From NCBI GenBank assembly GCA_015680685.1, contig MNCI01007731.1, forward strand, positions 332,356 through 394,355: DNA of 62,000 nucleotides, read 5' to 3'. The notes under the pieces are model-generated. The model was given only the letters and a program-made list of their open reading frames with translations. It did not search any database and was not told where the DNA came from. Shown piece by piece: positions 1 through 11,390 of this stretch. This DNA comes from Gnetum montanum (Eukaryota > Streptophyta > Gnetopsida > Gnetales > Gnetaceae). The translations under genes were made by a program, and so were the position numbers. Numbering within the stretch: position 1 is the first letter of the stretch; each line of letters starts with the position of its first letter.

Positions 1-932
1 TTACAAACATCATGGATTAAGGCTAGGAAGTTACAACTTCCACATAAAGTTACAATTATATAAATAAAAGCTATAGTTGGAAATGTCCATAAATCCCTCT
101 TTTTATAAAATAGCTATACATATAACTTTATATATGTATATTTAGGAACAACATAAAGGTCAATAAATAAAATTTGATCATCTATCTCCCCTTGGCCAAG
201 CTACAGAAAACTTTATATATTTAATCATATCTACTATGGTACATGTTAAGAAAGATGAAGAGCTGACCAAAGACTGGAAAAGGCTTGTGAATTGGAAAAT
301 ACTGTACACGCGGCAAATCAGATGGTGCAACCTCTCTCATGCTGACGCTGGTAGAGGCAAAAGCTCAACCTAGACTGGAATTCCAAGAAGATGGCGAGAC
401 ACAATTAGATCAACGTCTTTGAAGCCAACGCCCAGATGCAGGGTTCAAAGTTCCTAATTATTTCACTCCTCACTTTTGGTAGTTCTGCGTTTTGACCTGG
501 TAGCCGTAGAGTGACTCGAGGACCCTTTTGATTTCGATCTTGCTCACCATTTTGTTTCTTTTGATTTTGCCTCTGCTTTGGTTTCTGCTCACACTAACAC
601 CTACAACTGCGATCGAGTTTGAGTTCAAATTTTGGTTTCTGTGTTTTCACAGGTAGCCCTGCCCTCGCTATTTTGCTGGAAATTTTGATCTTAACCAGAA
701 ACCCTACAAACCCTAACCACCGGCTGCCTATGCTTGGTCTTGCTACTACTACTCTTGCCGCTTATTCTCCACATCTTCTGCATCTGCCATGGCTATGTAA
801 TGTTCGTTACCCCATCTTCATGCTCACTGCATTTCGCAGTGTGGAGCCGGTTCGCCTTTTATGCGATTATGCACAAGTGGTTTCGCCACCCGTGACCAGT
901 AGTGATTGTCATTTTGGATTTGGTTTTCAAAG
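1..932. other. No recognisable gene
   Basis: AT-rich non-coding sequence. A 105-codon open frame at 619-936 has no domain, signal peptide or repeat that I recognise and is probably chance. The NB-ARC relic starts at its end in another frame. Confidence 0.5.
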
Positions 933-1695
933 GTGAAGTTGATTGAAACCATCCACAGCAAGCCCATTATTACAAAACTCCAAAAGCAAATCATCGATGA
1001 TATCTCAGGAAACTAATATGAAGATCCGCATTTGAATACGGAAGGTTAGAATGCGTTGCAATAGCTTGTTGAATCTACCCCTTGTTTTGTTTATGTGGAT
1101 AATGCATTGGATGCTCAACAACTCTCAATGCTTCTTTCCAAGCGACTTCACAACTGCAACAAGTTGAGACTACTTTTAACCACCCAAAGTCGGGATGTGG
1201 CTGATAGTGTTCATGCACCTGATTCTATGAAAATCTTCCCTGTGTCGTCCATGGATAAAAAAGATGGAGACGAGCTGTTACAGCAACTGTTGGGAGAATC
1301 GGCATGCCAACAACTAAAACTCTAGGACTTGTAGGTGCTGAGCAACATGTGTGGAGGGGTACCGCTGTGTATTGAATTGGTGGGCAATTTCATTGCAAAC
1401 CATGCCAACAAAAGTAGGGCAATGCAGGTGATCAGGCAGGAACATGCTCGCACGGGTGGCGAATCTTTTACATTAAAAAAACGTGGATTTCTTTTCTTTT
1501 GGTTTGGATGGACTCCCCAATTCCTACAAAGAAGCCATCTTTGACATATGTATCTTCTTCCCCACCTGTCATTGGGGTGAAGCCTTAAATCTGTTTGGTG
1601 GTGACACTCTGGAGGCTCTTGAGAGAAGGGCTCTTATAAAAAATCAAATTCTTAAGATTGATGACGAAGATGTTTCAGTAGAGATTAAGTCCTGA
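933..1695 (+). pseudogene. NLR (NB-ARC) resistance-gene relic
   Basis: This is part of the nucleotide-binding NB-ARC domain of a plant NLR immune receptor, an intracellular ATPase switch. In order it shows LQKQIIDDISG (after a lost P-loop), CFVYVDNALDAQQL at about 1083-1120 (kinase-2 region), KLRLLLTTQSRDVAD (RNBS-B-like), SSMDKKDGDELLQQLLG, CGGVPLCIELVGNFI at about 1350-1395 (GLPL-like), then KEAIFDICIFFP and LERRALIK (ARC2, RNBS-D-like). The kinase-2 wording (VYVDN) is loose; the overall pattern resembles TIR-type NLRs. The first 550 bases stay in one frame but contain several in-frame TAG or TAA stops (for example at 1323 and 1332), and a frameshift occurs near 1485. The P-loop, N-terminal domain and LRR domain are missing. 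It is non-functional. The domain call is firm; the TIR subclass is inferred. Confidence 0.8.
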
Positions 1696-2046
1696 AGCAC
1701 CTTTGGAAATTGTTGCAAGGATTCCAGGATAACTAGCACCAGGTATTGACAATGATCACCCACCGTTAATTTAAGCCATCCTAAAAAGCTGGGGAAACTT
1801 ATGAGAAGAAGATGATGTGGATGTGGATTTTTGAATTTTTCCAGACTTTTTAGAGGTGTAATCAGTGAAGATGCCTGCAGCTGTATTGGACACCATGTCT
1901 CATTCTTTGCGGCACTTTTCTACACTTTCCCACCCTACTAGTAATGATAAATGGGAAGCCATACTATTCCATGAAATGGCCAGAAATGTGCCAACAATTA
2001 GTAGACTCAATTGGTTGCAATATCTTCATATTCATCTTCAATGACT
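1696..2046. other. Spacer between NLR and RLP relics
   Basis: No gene recognised. It may hold badly decayed continuation of the NLR relic, but no motif can be read with confidence. Confidence 0.4.
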
Positions 2047-2776
2047 TGTTTGGTCCTGTTGCATTATCTTCATCTTCATCTTTGGATGTAGATGTAAGTG
2101 CCATCCTATAATTCAAAGCAGGAATTAAGAAAGATTTGCATAACTCTCTCATTAATTAGACTCACTACAATGCCCATGGAGTGTGCGTCAATTAGGCTAG
2201 AGTCAACTACTCATCATTTTCTTCTCATTCCTCACATCAACACTGGGTGGTACACTTGAACCCAAGTAAGTTCTATCTATTAGGTGTGCTATCTCCTTTT
2301 ACATGCAATCTCACATTTCTGTCTCAATTGGATCTTTCTAAGAATTTCAAGGAAGAAATTGGTAAGCTAAGCTGGTTGCAATATTTTGATCTTTCTTCCC
2401 TAACATTGTAGAGCCCAATTCCTCTGTCATTTAGAAATTTCTCCTCAATTGAAATCTTGGGTATAGACCTCGAAGTTAAATAGCTTTCACTTCTATCTTG
2501 TTGATTGTTAAGTTTCACATCTCTTTGGGGGATGAAGTCAAGTATAACCAATTTCAATGGGAGTATTCTATGACAGTTAGGAAAATTAAGTTAGCTTCAT
2601 AGTCTGAGTCTTTCCTAGGGTGCTAATGATTTAAGGATTAGCCTCACACCAACTTGGATGGGAGATTTGTTCCATCTCGAGGAACTAGAATTACCAAATT
2701 TTAGTGCTATATTCTGATAGGAATGGGAAGGAGGAGAAGCTAGCACTAGCATTTTGTGATAATTGGGAAATCTTAC
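2047..2776 (+). pseudogene. LRR receptor-like protein relic, 5' part
   Basis: This is the N-terminal part of a plant extracellular leucine-rich-repeat receptor-like protein. Around 2080-2150 the frame reads SLDVDVSAIL, a stop, then FKAGIKKDLHNSL, the standard LRRNT_2 capping domain that follows the signal peptide. LRR fragments follow: QLDLSKNFKEEIGKLSWLQ near 2325, MGDLFHLEELELPNFS near 2660 and LGNLT at the 3' edge. Element A is inserted exactly after LGNLT, and the reading frame resumes at 9146 as NLRKLSLMSSTLEGSIP. The two segments therefore form one former gene. It has many stops and frameshifts and is not functional. Receptor-like proteins of this class sit in the plasma membrane and act in defence or development; the specific role is unknown. 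Confidence 0.8.
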
Positions 2777-3705
2777 TAATGAGTGGCAAGGTACCCCTAC
2801 GCCCAACCATAAGAATCAAAAGTGTTCACACATGATCCAGTTGAATTTTATGGATTGGACTTGTTGTGGCATCTAGATTACTATGCCTTGATCATAGTTC
2901 ACTGTGTTCCCACCTAAACTGGTGGTATCTTGCCATGTATGATTTAGTTTAGAGTGAGGCATATGAATTTTATTATTTTATATTTTATTGTTCTACAATT
3001 AACAATAGGTTAAAAATCAATTTAACTAATCTAATTGTTAATTAATAATCAACTACCCTAACATAAGTATCTGATCACACTTCCCATGCACATCTTAAAT
3101 ACATATAAATGTTAAGTGTTTCTAGGATTACCAAGAGTCATACACATGCTCAAAGTGATCATACTTATATGCTTAATTAATAAAAATACATGAAAATGTA
3201 AATATTAACTAAGTACATGAAAAGCAAATTGCATGGAAAGTAAATCTAATCAAGGTCAAAGTGCTGTAATGAATAAGAATCAATCTCAATCTTATTGCTA
3301 CTCATGGAATATTTCTAGGTACATTGCCAATTGTATAAGACTTTGTACAACTGACGCAAAACCACTCTATGGGCACTCACTAACTATTCTATAAGATTAT
3401 AGAATAAAACTACAAGAATTCAACTACTCTATTGACAAAACTATGAAAAGATACTACAAAACTATTCCCAAATTATTAGCCCAAGTGGTATATTTATAGA
3501 TTAGCATATACCCCATGATATCGAGTATACAACATCATGTCCTCGACATTGGATACCTAATGTTGGGGCCTTGTTATCAAAGCCTTATTAGTAGAGCCTT
3601 GTTATCAAAGTCATGTTATTAGAGCCAAGATATCAGGGCTAAGATATCGAAGCCAACCAGAAGTTAACTTTTTATCAGATAACCTAGCTAACTAATGATT
3701 CATCA
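2777..3705 (-). repeat. 3' LTR of element A
   Basis: Aligns over its full length to 8220-9140. Read on the minus strand it starts TGATGAATCA and ends in the group's shared U5 end (GGTACCTTGCCACTCATTA). The TATA box is CTATAAATATA (about 3490-3500 on plus). Upstream of it on the minus strand are exact GATATC palindromes at 3517, 3629 and 3643. Confidence 0.9.
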
Positions 3706-6249
3706 CACCCTAACAACTGAATAAAAACTGATCCTCAAGTTAACAGGATAGGATTGGGCTTTCTTTAAAAAATTGGAACAATATGGAATTATTGACTGAC
3801 ACTAACTACCGACTGACTCTAAGTGCTGCATTACAAAATTTTATTTGGTTGGATGTATACAAAATTACAAAGAGACAAAAAGACTGAAAAAACTTTGAAG
3901 ATTACAAAATTTGTAGAGTTCTTCAAGAATCTGCTAAAGATTATTCTTCTTGTTGTGGCTAGTGGTGATGGACTTCTAACCTAGATTGTTATGTTGATGC
4001 TTCTCAAGTTATGCAGATCATTCTTGAAGGGTGGACTAAAATTTCTTCTCATCACGCCATGGATCTAGAAAACATGTAAAGTTTGAATTGCTAGCTTAAA
4101 TGTGCTATGATTTGCCCATGGTCATATCCTTCATTGTTCTCTCTTAGCTTTTTTTTTGTGTCTGGCAAAAGACCTTCTTCCTTTGGTGTTTCTTTTAGCA
4201 TCACTTGAAATCAACAAAGGATCAACACTAGTTGTGTTAAATTTTACTTAATAATTAGCCCTTTTTGAAGCCCTTATTTTTTTAAGCACAAGGTGATTAC
4301 AACATTCTATGCCCAAGGCTATGAGGTAACTAAAATCATCAAGCTATTCACATTATTTTGATCGAATACTATTAATTACCATGATGGTCAAAAATAGGAT
4401 GTTGGAAAAATTTCAAAAATTTTATAGGCATCCCTGGCCCCCATGACTAATAAGTGTAACTCTAGAAGCACATAGGTTTTTGAATAATTGAAACCAAAGG
4501 TCAAATTTAGAAGATGGCCAAGAAATATTAATGGATATGGAAATAGAAAAGTAGGAAAAATTAATGAAATAGATGAGAAGTAGTCCCAAAATCATGCATA
4601 AATTCAAAGAAACCATCAGTGATATTTTGGAAGATGTGAAGGTTAGTTCAAAGTCATGATCAACAAAAGTTATGCAAGTGCATCCTCCCCAAAGTAGGCT
4701 CCTACCATAGTGCCCTTGCGTAACCACTTCTATAGATGTCAGTGGACACCCGAGAAGTTAAATGTAGACCATGCCTTTATTTCAAGCAAGACACAACTGC
4801 CATGGTTAGGATGTTGCACTATACTACACAAAACCAAAAGGCTCATAATCACATGCAGTAGTGAGGTGAATAATGACATGAGAAGAGATTGCAGAGATCA
4901 GGATGTAAGGTTCACAATAGGTTCTTGTGACAAGTGTGATTAAAATGGTCACATACCTATCTATCCAAGTTTAGACCAAGTCCATACCATGAACAGTGAC
5001 CTCGTACTAATGAGCTTCATCCTTCCAACCACCGTGAGTCCATAACCACCACAAGGAAAAATCATCACTCCAAAAAGAGAAGAAAAGAGAAGAAGGAAGG
5101 GCCTTAGTTAGAGGGGTTTCTTTAGGCATGGGTAACATGTCTTCCCAACTCCATAACTAGTGCTTGTAGCCCATTATTATGTCTAAGGGATGTGTTTTAA
5201 ATTTCCATTATTGTTTATTATTTTTTATTTTTTTCTTTTCCCTTTTTTATTTTTATTTTTTGTTTTGTTATTTTTGGATGTGAACTACACCATGCAAAGA
5301 TAGAGCTTCCTTTTTATTGGTCAATAGGGAAGTGATGATACATTTCAAGAGTCATAAACTACATGAAGGAAGTCAAAAAGAAAACACAAAAAGTCCTGTT
5401 AAGGTTACATCCTTTGCCATTCCCACTTGATCATTTCCCCTTTCTTCAAGGTACATCATTAATTAATTTTAGTTTTATAAAAGAAGAACCAAATTGTTTC
5501 CATGAAAAATACCTTTTATTTAGATAACTGGAGGGATGGATGAGGTGGTCTCAACCCTTTACATAATTACTTACCTAATCATCTTGATAGCATAGCATAA
5601 AAAACCCAACACATAGCGTTGACTTCTACATCATGACTTGGAAATTTTATTAATAAAAACATAAAATACATTCATACATAAAGAGAATGACTTAAGAAAA
5701 GAAAAAAATATAAAGGAAAAAAAATATTAAGAAATAGAAAACATATGAAGAATTAGAAAATTCCAAAATTGATAAGAAAATTAATTACTTCCATGCATCT
5801 TTGAGATAGTTTTATATTCTCATTTTCAAGCCACCAGGTGTCTTTTAGTTTAGTCACTACTTTGTAGACTAGCTTTTTCTCACACTTGCTCCTAAACTTT
5901 ATGGTGGGCCAATATAGGGGTTGTGTTATTATTTCAAACTTCTAGCCTACAACTACACCCTTTATCATTATTGGTAATGCATGGATTCTTCTATCTCTCC
6001 ATAATGATAGGTCTATCATTTCTATCATGTGTTGGAGTGGTGATCGTTATTGGCTTTTGCATATGATTAGGAGACATCAATTTTGTGAGGATGATTGTTG
6101 CATTAGATTGGCCTTGTGCTGGTTTAGGTGATGTAGTAGGTCTATGAAGGTTTTTCTTTGGATTACGACCTTTCCTTTGGAAGGGACGTTTTCAAGACTT
6201 TGGTTAAGATCTACTAGTGTTATCATTTATGTGTATGTTTGTAGCAAAA
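3706..6249 (-). other. Element A 3' non-coding region
   Basis: No intact coding sequence. Two short stretches match the untranslated 3' regions of elements B, C and D. One is the 'hundred-percent recurring' segment around 4690-4725 (AAAGTAGGCTCCTACC) and the other lies near 5390-5430 (GGTTACATCCTTTGCCATTC). Both recur near 22.67/23.35 kb, 46.4/45.7 kb and 58.95/58.5 kb. This shows common descent with the larger elements after loss of pol. Open frames here, such as 4422-4727, have no motif and are not called. Confidence 0.6.
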
Positions 6250-8110
6250 GTGAGCTTCTCTTGTTAATGTTAGGATGCTAAACCTTCCTATGTTGTTGGA
6301 GGTGACATATGGTGGAGGTGAGTATGATAATATTGAGGATATGATGTAGGGTAAGAGGTGTGAGGTGGTGATCTCGTATAAGATGTTGTAAGATAATGAT
6401 ATTTGCGAGAGTGATAGAAGTGATTTGAAGTAGAGGAAGTAAAACTAGTTGGTGAAACAAGGTGTTGAACATAATATCTATGTGGGTTTGATTGGTAGGA
6501 AGGATAGGGCTAGTTTGGTGGTGGCCTCCCCCATGACTATGGTTTTTTCCATTGTAGTTGATGCTTGTGTTAAGGTTGGTAATAAGTCCCCTAGGATAGT
6601 ACAGTTGGTTTTGGGGTTATCTAAAATTATTGCATGAAAGAGGAAATCTCTTGGGCATGTACTTTTATACAAACTTTGGATTTAATTCCCCTACCTAGCT
6701 CTTATGTAGATGCAACAATATTGGGCAATGGCCCTTCAGATTGTCATATATGCAAATGTCACATCCATTATCTTCATCTGTAGTTGAGTCTATAGCATCA
6801 CTTTCTTCAATCATGTTTCCTATTTTTCGATAAGTGTTCCTAGCTATATATTGGTTCTTTTTACTCCTTTTATGGTCATCACTTAATTCGTTTTGTGCTA
6901 CTCTCTTCTCTATGATAGTTGCATCTTTTTCCTTATCATAAATATGGATGATTTTCTTTTGAAGAGTTTGGTTCCAGTTATTTTCCTCTACATTCTTCCA
7001 TTTGCAAAGCTCTCCTTCTTCTTTTTCCACATGCTTGATCAACTCTTGGATTTGATGAGTTCATAGCTTATATAATTAACCTAGAGCATACATTCCAAGG
7101 GTCTCCATTGTTTCATTATGAAGCCCATCGATGATGTGGAAAATTTTCCTTTCCTTAGAGAAGTCATGGCCAAGACATTTATGTAGTAGTGAATAGTATC
7201 TATCCAAGGCCACATCCAAGGGTTCATGATTTTCTTGCTTCCACTCTTGGATTTGTCTCATCAGGTTGGACACCCTCACATAGGTTTGGTATTTCTCATT
7301 GAAAAGTTCCAACATTGTGGATCATTGTCAGATTCAATTTGGTTTCAAGGATGGATACCACACTTTGGCTCTATTGATTAATGTCCTAGAAAAGAGCTTA
7401 AGCTTTTGCCATCCACTTTCAATGTTGTACAAGGCATAGGCATCATAGAAGGCTTGTAGATGATGTTGTGGATCTGAATTATAACCTCCCACAAATTTAG
7501 GGATATTATTTATATCAAGCCTAGGTAAGTGACTATCCCTACGATGCTTGTGAAGTATCTTAACTACCTCCATGTTTTGCATTAGGCTCTTAGTGGCCAA
7601 CAAGGGTTCATCATCATTAGACATGTTGTGATGAAAATTTCTATTTCTATTTATTTGATTGTGGTGATCTTGTCTATGCTCATGGTGATGTCTTTGATTT
7701 TGCCCTTGGGTTTGATTTCTATCTTTTTCTTGACCCCATAGTGAAGCTCTATCTCTATACCTACATTCATCTTCATCTGAACTAGATATTGAAGATGGAA
7801 AGGAAGATGAGGAACTAGGAGAATCACCATGGCTTCTATAGTTCTACCCATGGTCCCTTGATTTATCTTATCTAGGTTTAGAGGAGGTCCTAGGCCTTAA
7901 GGTCCTTCTTGATCTAGGACTTACTCCATCTCTTCTAGGATTGTCTACACTAGTTGAATATAGTCTTTAAGTGTAGCAAGGGTCTAAATGAGCATAGAAA
8001 ACACATGTTTGAGGTTTTTCACTCCAATTTTCTTCATCATAGATCCTATAATTTCTCCTATGAGTGCTTTTATCATGTGATGCAATCCTGGTCCTATGTG
8101 AAGAAGACAT
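6250..8110 (-). pseudogene. Element A gag polyprotein, broken
   Basis: Minus-strand gag of the Athila/Tat-like group, the nucleocapsid/capsid protein that packages element RNA. It starts at the ATG at 8110 (MSSSHRTRIASHDKS), the same MSSS start seen in C and D. The retrotransposon-gag core lies at about 7624-7080, with LDINNIPKFVGGYNSDPQHH, AFYDAYALYNIESGWQKLKL, MLELFNEKYQTY and a LGHDFS segment. The C-terminal motif DEDNGCDICIYDNLKGHCP is near 6700-6760. A proline/histidine/tyrosine-rich linker follows, down to about 6250. Stops and shifts occur (first stop near 7967), so the protein cannot be made in full. Compared with C and B, protease and everything downstream are missing. Confidence 0.8.
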
Positions 8111-8200
8111 GATTTTATATGATAATGTGTGTAATTTAAAATATTAATGTTTTCTAAGAGATAGATTGTATAATATAACTAATCTAGATAACTATTACTA

Positions 8201-8218
8201 TGCCTAGCAATGACACCA
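8201..8218 (-). other. Element A primer-binding site
   Basis: Read on the minus strand directly after TT at the LTR edge: TGGTGTCATTGCTAGGCA. It matches the complement of the plant tRNA-Asp 3' end (TGGCGCCGTTGCCGGGGA, from general knowledge) at 12 of 18 positions, and most differences are transitions. It fixes the right LTR as the 5' LTR. Confidence 0.65.
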
Positions 8219-8219
8219 A

Positions 8220-9140
8220 TGATGAGCAGTGAGGTACCACTACACCCAACCATACGAATCATAAGCATTCATGCACAATCTAGTTGAATTCCATAGATGG
8301 GTCTAGTTGTGGCATGTAGATCACTATGCCTTGATCGTAATTCGTTATCTTCCCACTTGGATTAGTGGTAGTTTTGTCACATATGGTTTACTCTAGAGTG
8401 AGGCATATGATTTTTATTTTTTATATTTTATTGTTCTATGATTAACAATAGGTTGAGACTTAATTTATAATTAATTCAACTAATATAATTGCTAATTAAT
8501 AATCAACTACCCTAACATAAGTATCTGATCCTAGTTCTCGTGCATATCCTGAACACATATAACATTGTTGGGTTACAACGTGTTAAGCATTTTTGGGATT
8601 AGCAAGAGTCATACACATGCTCGAAGCAATCATACTTATGTGCCTAATTAATTAACATGCATGAAAATGTAAATATTAACTAAGTACATGAAAAGTAAAT
8701 TGCATGGAAAGTAAATCTAATCTAAGTCAAAGTGCTGCAATGAATAAGAATTAATATCAATCTTATTGCTACTCATGGAATATGTCTAGGTACATTTCCA
8801 GTCAAATAAGACTTCATACAATTGACTTAGATCTGTTCTATGGGCACTTATTGACTATTTGCTGAGATTATGAAATCAAACTACAAGAATTCGACTACTC
8901 TATTGACAAAACTATGACAAACTATTGCAAAAATATTCCCAAATTGTGAGCTCAAGTGCTATATTTATAGGCTAGCATATACCCCACAATATTAGATATT
9001 TAACATTGCATCCTGGGCTTCAACATTGGATACCAGAAATTGGAGCCTTGTTATTGAAACTAAGATATTGGGGATAAGATATTAGAGCTAATCAAAAGTT
9101 GACATTTTATCAGATAACCTAGCCAACCAATGATTCATCA
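8220..9140 (-). repeat. 5' LTR of element A
   Basis: Full-length partner of 2777-3705. It begins (plus strand) TGATGAG and ends TTCATCA just before the right target duplication CTTAC. The TATA-like sequence TATATTTATAG is at about 8961-8971 on plus. Most GATATC sites of the partner LTR have decayed here to GATATT or TATTGG forms. Confidence 0.9.
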
Positions 9141-11390
9141 CTTACAAATTTGAGGAAGCTTTCTTTGATGTCAAGCACACTTGAGGGAAGCATTCCATGT
9201 GAGCTTGCAAATATAAGGTAGTTACAAGTTCTAGAATTATCATTTTTCAATGGAAGTAATCCCATACCTATTCCATCTTTCTTGGGACACTTGACCCATT
9301 GTTAGAAGTTATACTTGATAGCACTTGATGTTAATACAAGTATCCTATAGGAGTTGGGAAATATTACAAGTCCAAGGAAGCTATTTTTGATGGTAAACAC
9401 ACTAAGGGGAAGAATTCCATGCCAACTTGAAAATTTGAGCTAGTTGTAAGATCTTGAGTTGTCATTCTTCCATGGGAGTGGCTCAATACCTTCTTTGATA
9501 GAATAATTCTTGCAAGTTAAATTTTTATCCTTGGATGGAAATTACTTTATAGGTTGGATTCAATAAGAGCTAGGAAATCTTTGCAGAGTTACTAATTTAG
9601 ATATTCACTCAAAGAGATCAATAGGAAGTATTCCATCCTAATTAGGGAGGCTAAGTCAACTCACCTATTTCAGCATAATGACATACTCCAATAGAGGAAA
9701 TTTCCCACTTGAGTTGTGCCAATTGAAACAGGTGGTTGACTTATTCTTAAATATTAGTAATCAAGCTTCATTGCTAGACTAAATTGATGTAATGTCACAA
9801 TTAAGGTACATATTTGTGCCTAGTAATAAACTACCAGAGTCCATTATTCATTGAAAGTTTAAAAGAGAAACTCAAAAAAAAATATACCATAGGGTTTAAG
9901 CAATAGCGATCCAAAATAATGACTAAACCCTAGACTACTAAGACATGAGGAAATCTATCCAATTTTACTTACATCAAAGTAACATCCCAAAATATGGCAC
10001 CTTTACCAAGAGAAATTCATTGGTTAAGAAATTTGCAAGCTCTGATTGTGGAGAATTCAAACCCTTGTAGCAGCATTCCAGAATGCATTAGCAACATGTC
10101 ACAACTAGCATACATTAGTCTACAAGGAAATCACTTGAGTGGTGAAATTCCACATGGTATTGGAAAACTTGTAAATTTGATTGCATTAGATATTTTTAGC
10201 AACAGATTCTTTGGTAGCATACCTGCAATGCTAGGCAACTACAAGTTCTTATCATTCTTATTCATCTAGAATAATAATTTCCACTGTATGCTTTATGTAA
10301 CATTTCCTTCTTCCTTGATGGTTTTATCTACCTACATGAATAACTTCTCTTGGCCTCTTTCAAATGCTCAGAATACCAATTTCCACTGTATGTGTATTCT
10401 TTCTATAACATTTGCATCTTCCTTGATGGTTTTATTTTCTTACATGAATAACTTCTTTGGGCCTCTTTTAAATGATTTAATTAACTGCAAAAACCTCATA
10501 GTATTAGATCTAAAGAGGAATATGCTAACTATCTTTCTCCTAGATTGTTAAGAGAAAAGCATAAGCTAATAGTGCTAAATGTAGGCTATAACATGTTTAA
10601 AGGGAACATTCCCAAATGGATTGTAAATTTCACAAATTTGAAGGTATTGGACATGTCAAGAAATTATTTTTCTAGCCACATTCCATCCCATTTCTAGTGA
10701 CTAAGGCAATTTTAACAATCACAGGATAGTAATGAAGATGATTACTTTGAGATCAAAATGAAGTTTTATTTTTATGGTTCAACAATTGATATTGATTCTT
10801 TGGTATTTACTACAGAGGATGTGAAAATGATATTGATTAAGAAAGTGGTGGAATATTTTGATGTGCATGTGATAGAAGGTAACAATGTGGTAGATTTGTT
10901 AAGTAACAATGTCACAAGTGAGATACTAGAGAGCATATGAACCCTCACTACCTTGAGATTGCTAAATTTATCTCATAATATATTGTCTGGGCATACCTCC
11001 ATCAATGCGGAAGTTACAACCTCTAGAAGAGCTAGATTTAAGATACAACAATTGCAGTTATTATACTTTTTAAGTGTTCTAAATGTTTCTCATAATAGAT
11101 TATGTGGTAGGATTCCAAAAAGTGAACAAATTTCTACATTTGATGAAATTTCATTTGCAGAGAACAACTATGATTTCCTACTAGCATTCCATGCAAAGAT
11201 AAAATTAAAACAATGTCAATAGAACACAAGATAGAGACAAAGTTTAATACTATTTGGTGGGATTGGGTTGATGAACATGTATCACTGGTGGCATTTGGAT
11301 TAGGATTTGGGCTATCATTCAGTGGCACAATTGCTCTATATTTTCTTTGGGATGCCTTTCCTTGGTTCTTTGGAACCTACCTTATTTGAA
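9141..11390 (+). pseudogene. LRR receptor-like protein relic, 3' part
   Basis: Continuation of the RLP relic after element A. LRRs are readable at 9146-9260 (NLRKLSLMSSTLEGSIPCEL), 9994-10270 (LQGNHLSGEIPHGIGKLVNL, then DIFSNRFFGSIP) and 10560-10700 (GNIPKWIVNFTNLKVLDMS). The island segment and last repeats follow at 10740-11130, including LRLLNLSHNILSGH and VLNVSHNRLCGRIPKSEQ. FDEISFAENN at about 11140-11165 is the usual end of the RLP ectodomain. After a frame interruption, 11228-11385 reads an acidic/aromatic juxtamembrane and a membrane span (SLVAFGLGFGLSFSGTIALYFLW), typical of RLPs with no kinase domain. Many stops and frameshifts are present. It is a pseudogene of an RLP; the ligand is unknown. 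Confidence 0.85.
10270..10485 (+). repeat. Tandem duplication (about 108 bp) within the RLP relic
   Basis: Two adjacent diverged copies, each containing TTTCCACTGTATG, then CTTCCTTGATGGTTTTAT and TACATGAATAACTTCT. The LRR unit was duplicated once, either in the gene or after its death. Confidence 0.8.

Larger units (their letters stand above)
2777..9140 (-). mobile_element. Ty3/gypsy element A (gag-only, Athila/Tat-like)
   Basis: Complete 6.36-kb LTR retrotransposon in minus orientation, flanked by the 5-bp target duplication CTTAC (2772-2776 and 9141-9145). LTRs are 929 and 921 bp and clearly homologous along their length. Termini are TGATG...CATCA, with TAATG at the left edge after one substitution. 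A primer site lies next to the right LTR, so that LTR is the 5' one. Internally, gag and its proline/histidine-rich linker can be read, while protease, RT, RNase H and integrase are not recognisable. It is thus a non-autonomous deletion derivative. The LTRs differ by many substitutions and small indels, so the insertion is old. It interrupts an LRR repeat of the RLP relic. Confidence 0.9.

Noticed and set aside
619-936. 105-codon open frame
   Set aside because: No domain, no homologous wording in known plant proteins that I recognise, and it ends where the NB-ARC relic begins in another frame.
4422-4727. Minus-strand membrane-protein-like frame in element A
   Set aside because: It overlaps the conserved non-coding 3' island, is Ile/Ser/Phe-rich as expected from AT-rich DNA, and has no counterpart in B-D.
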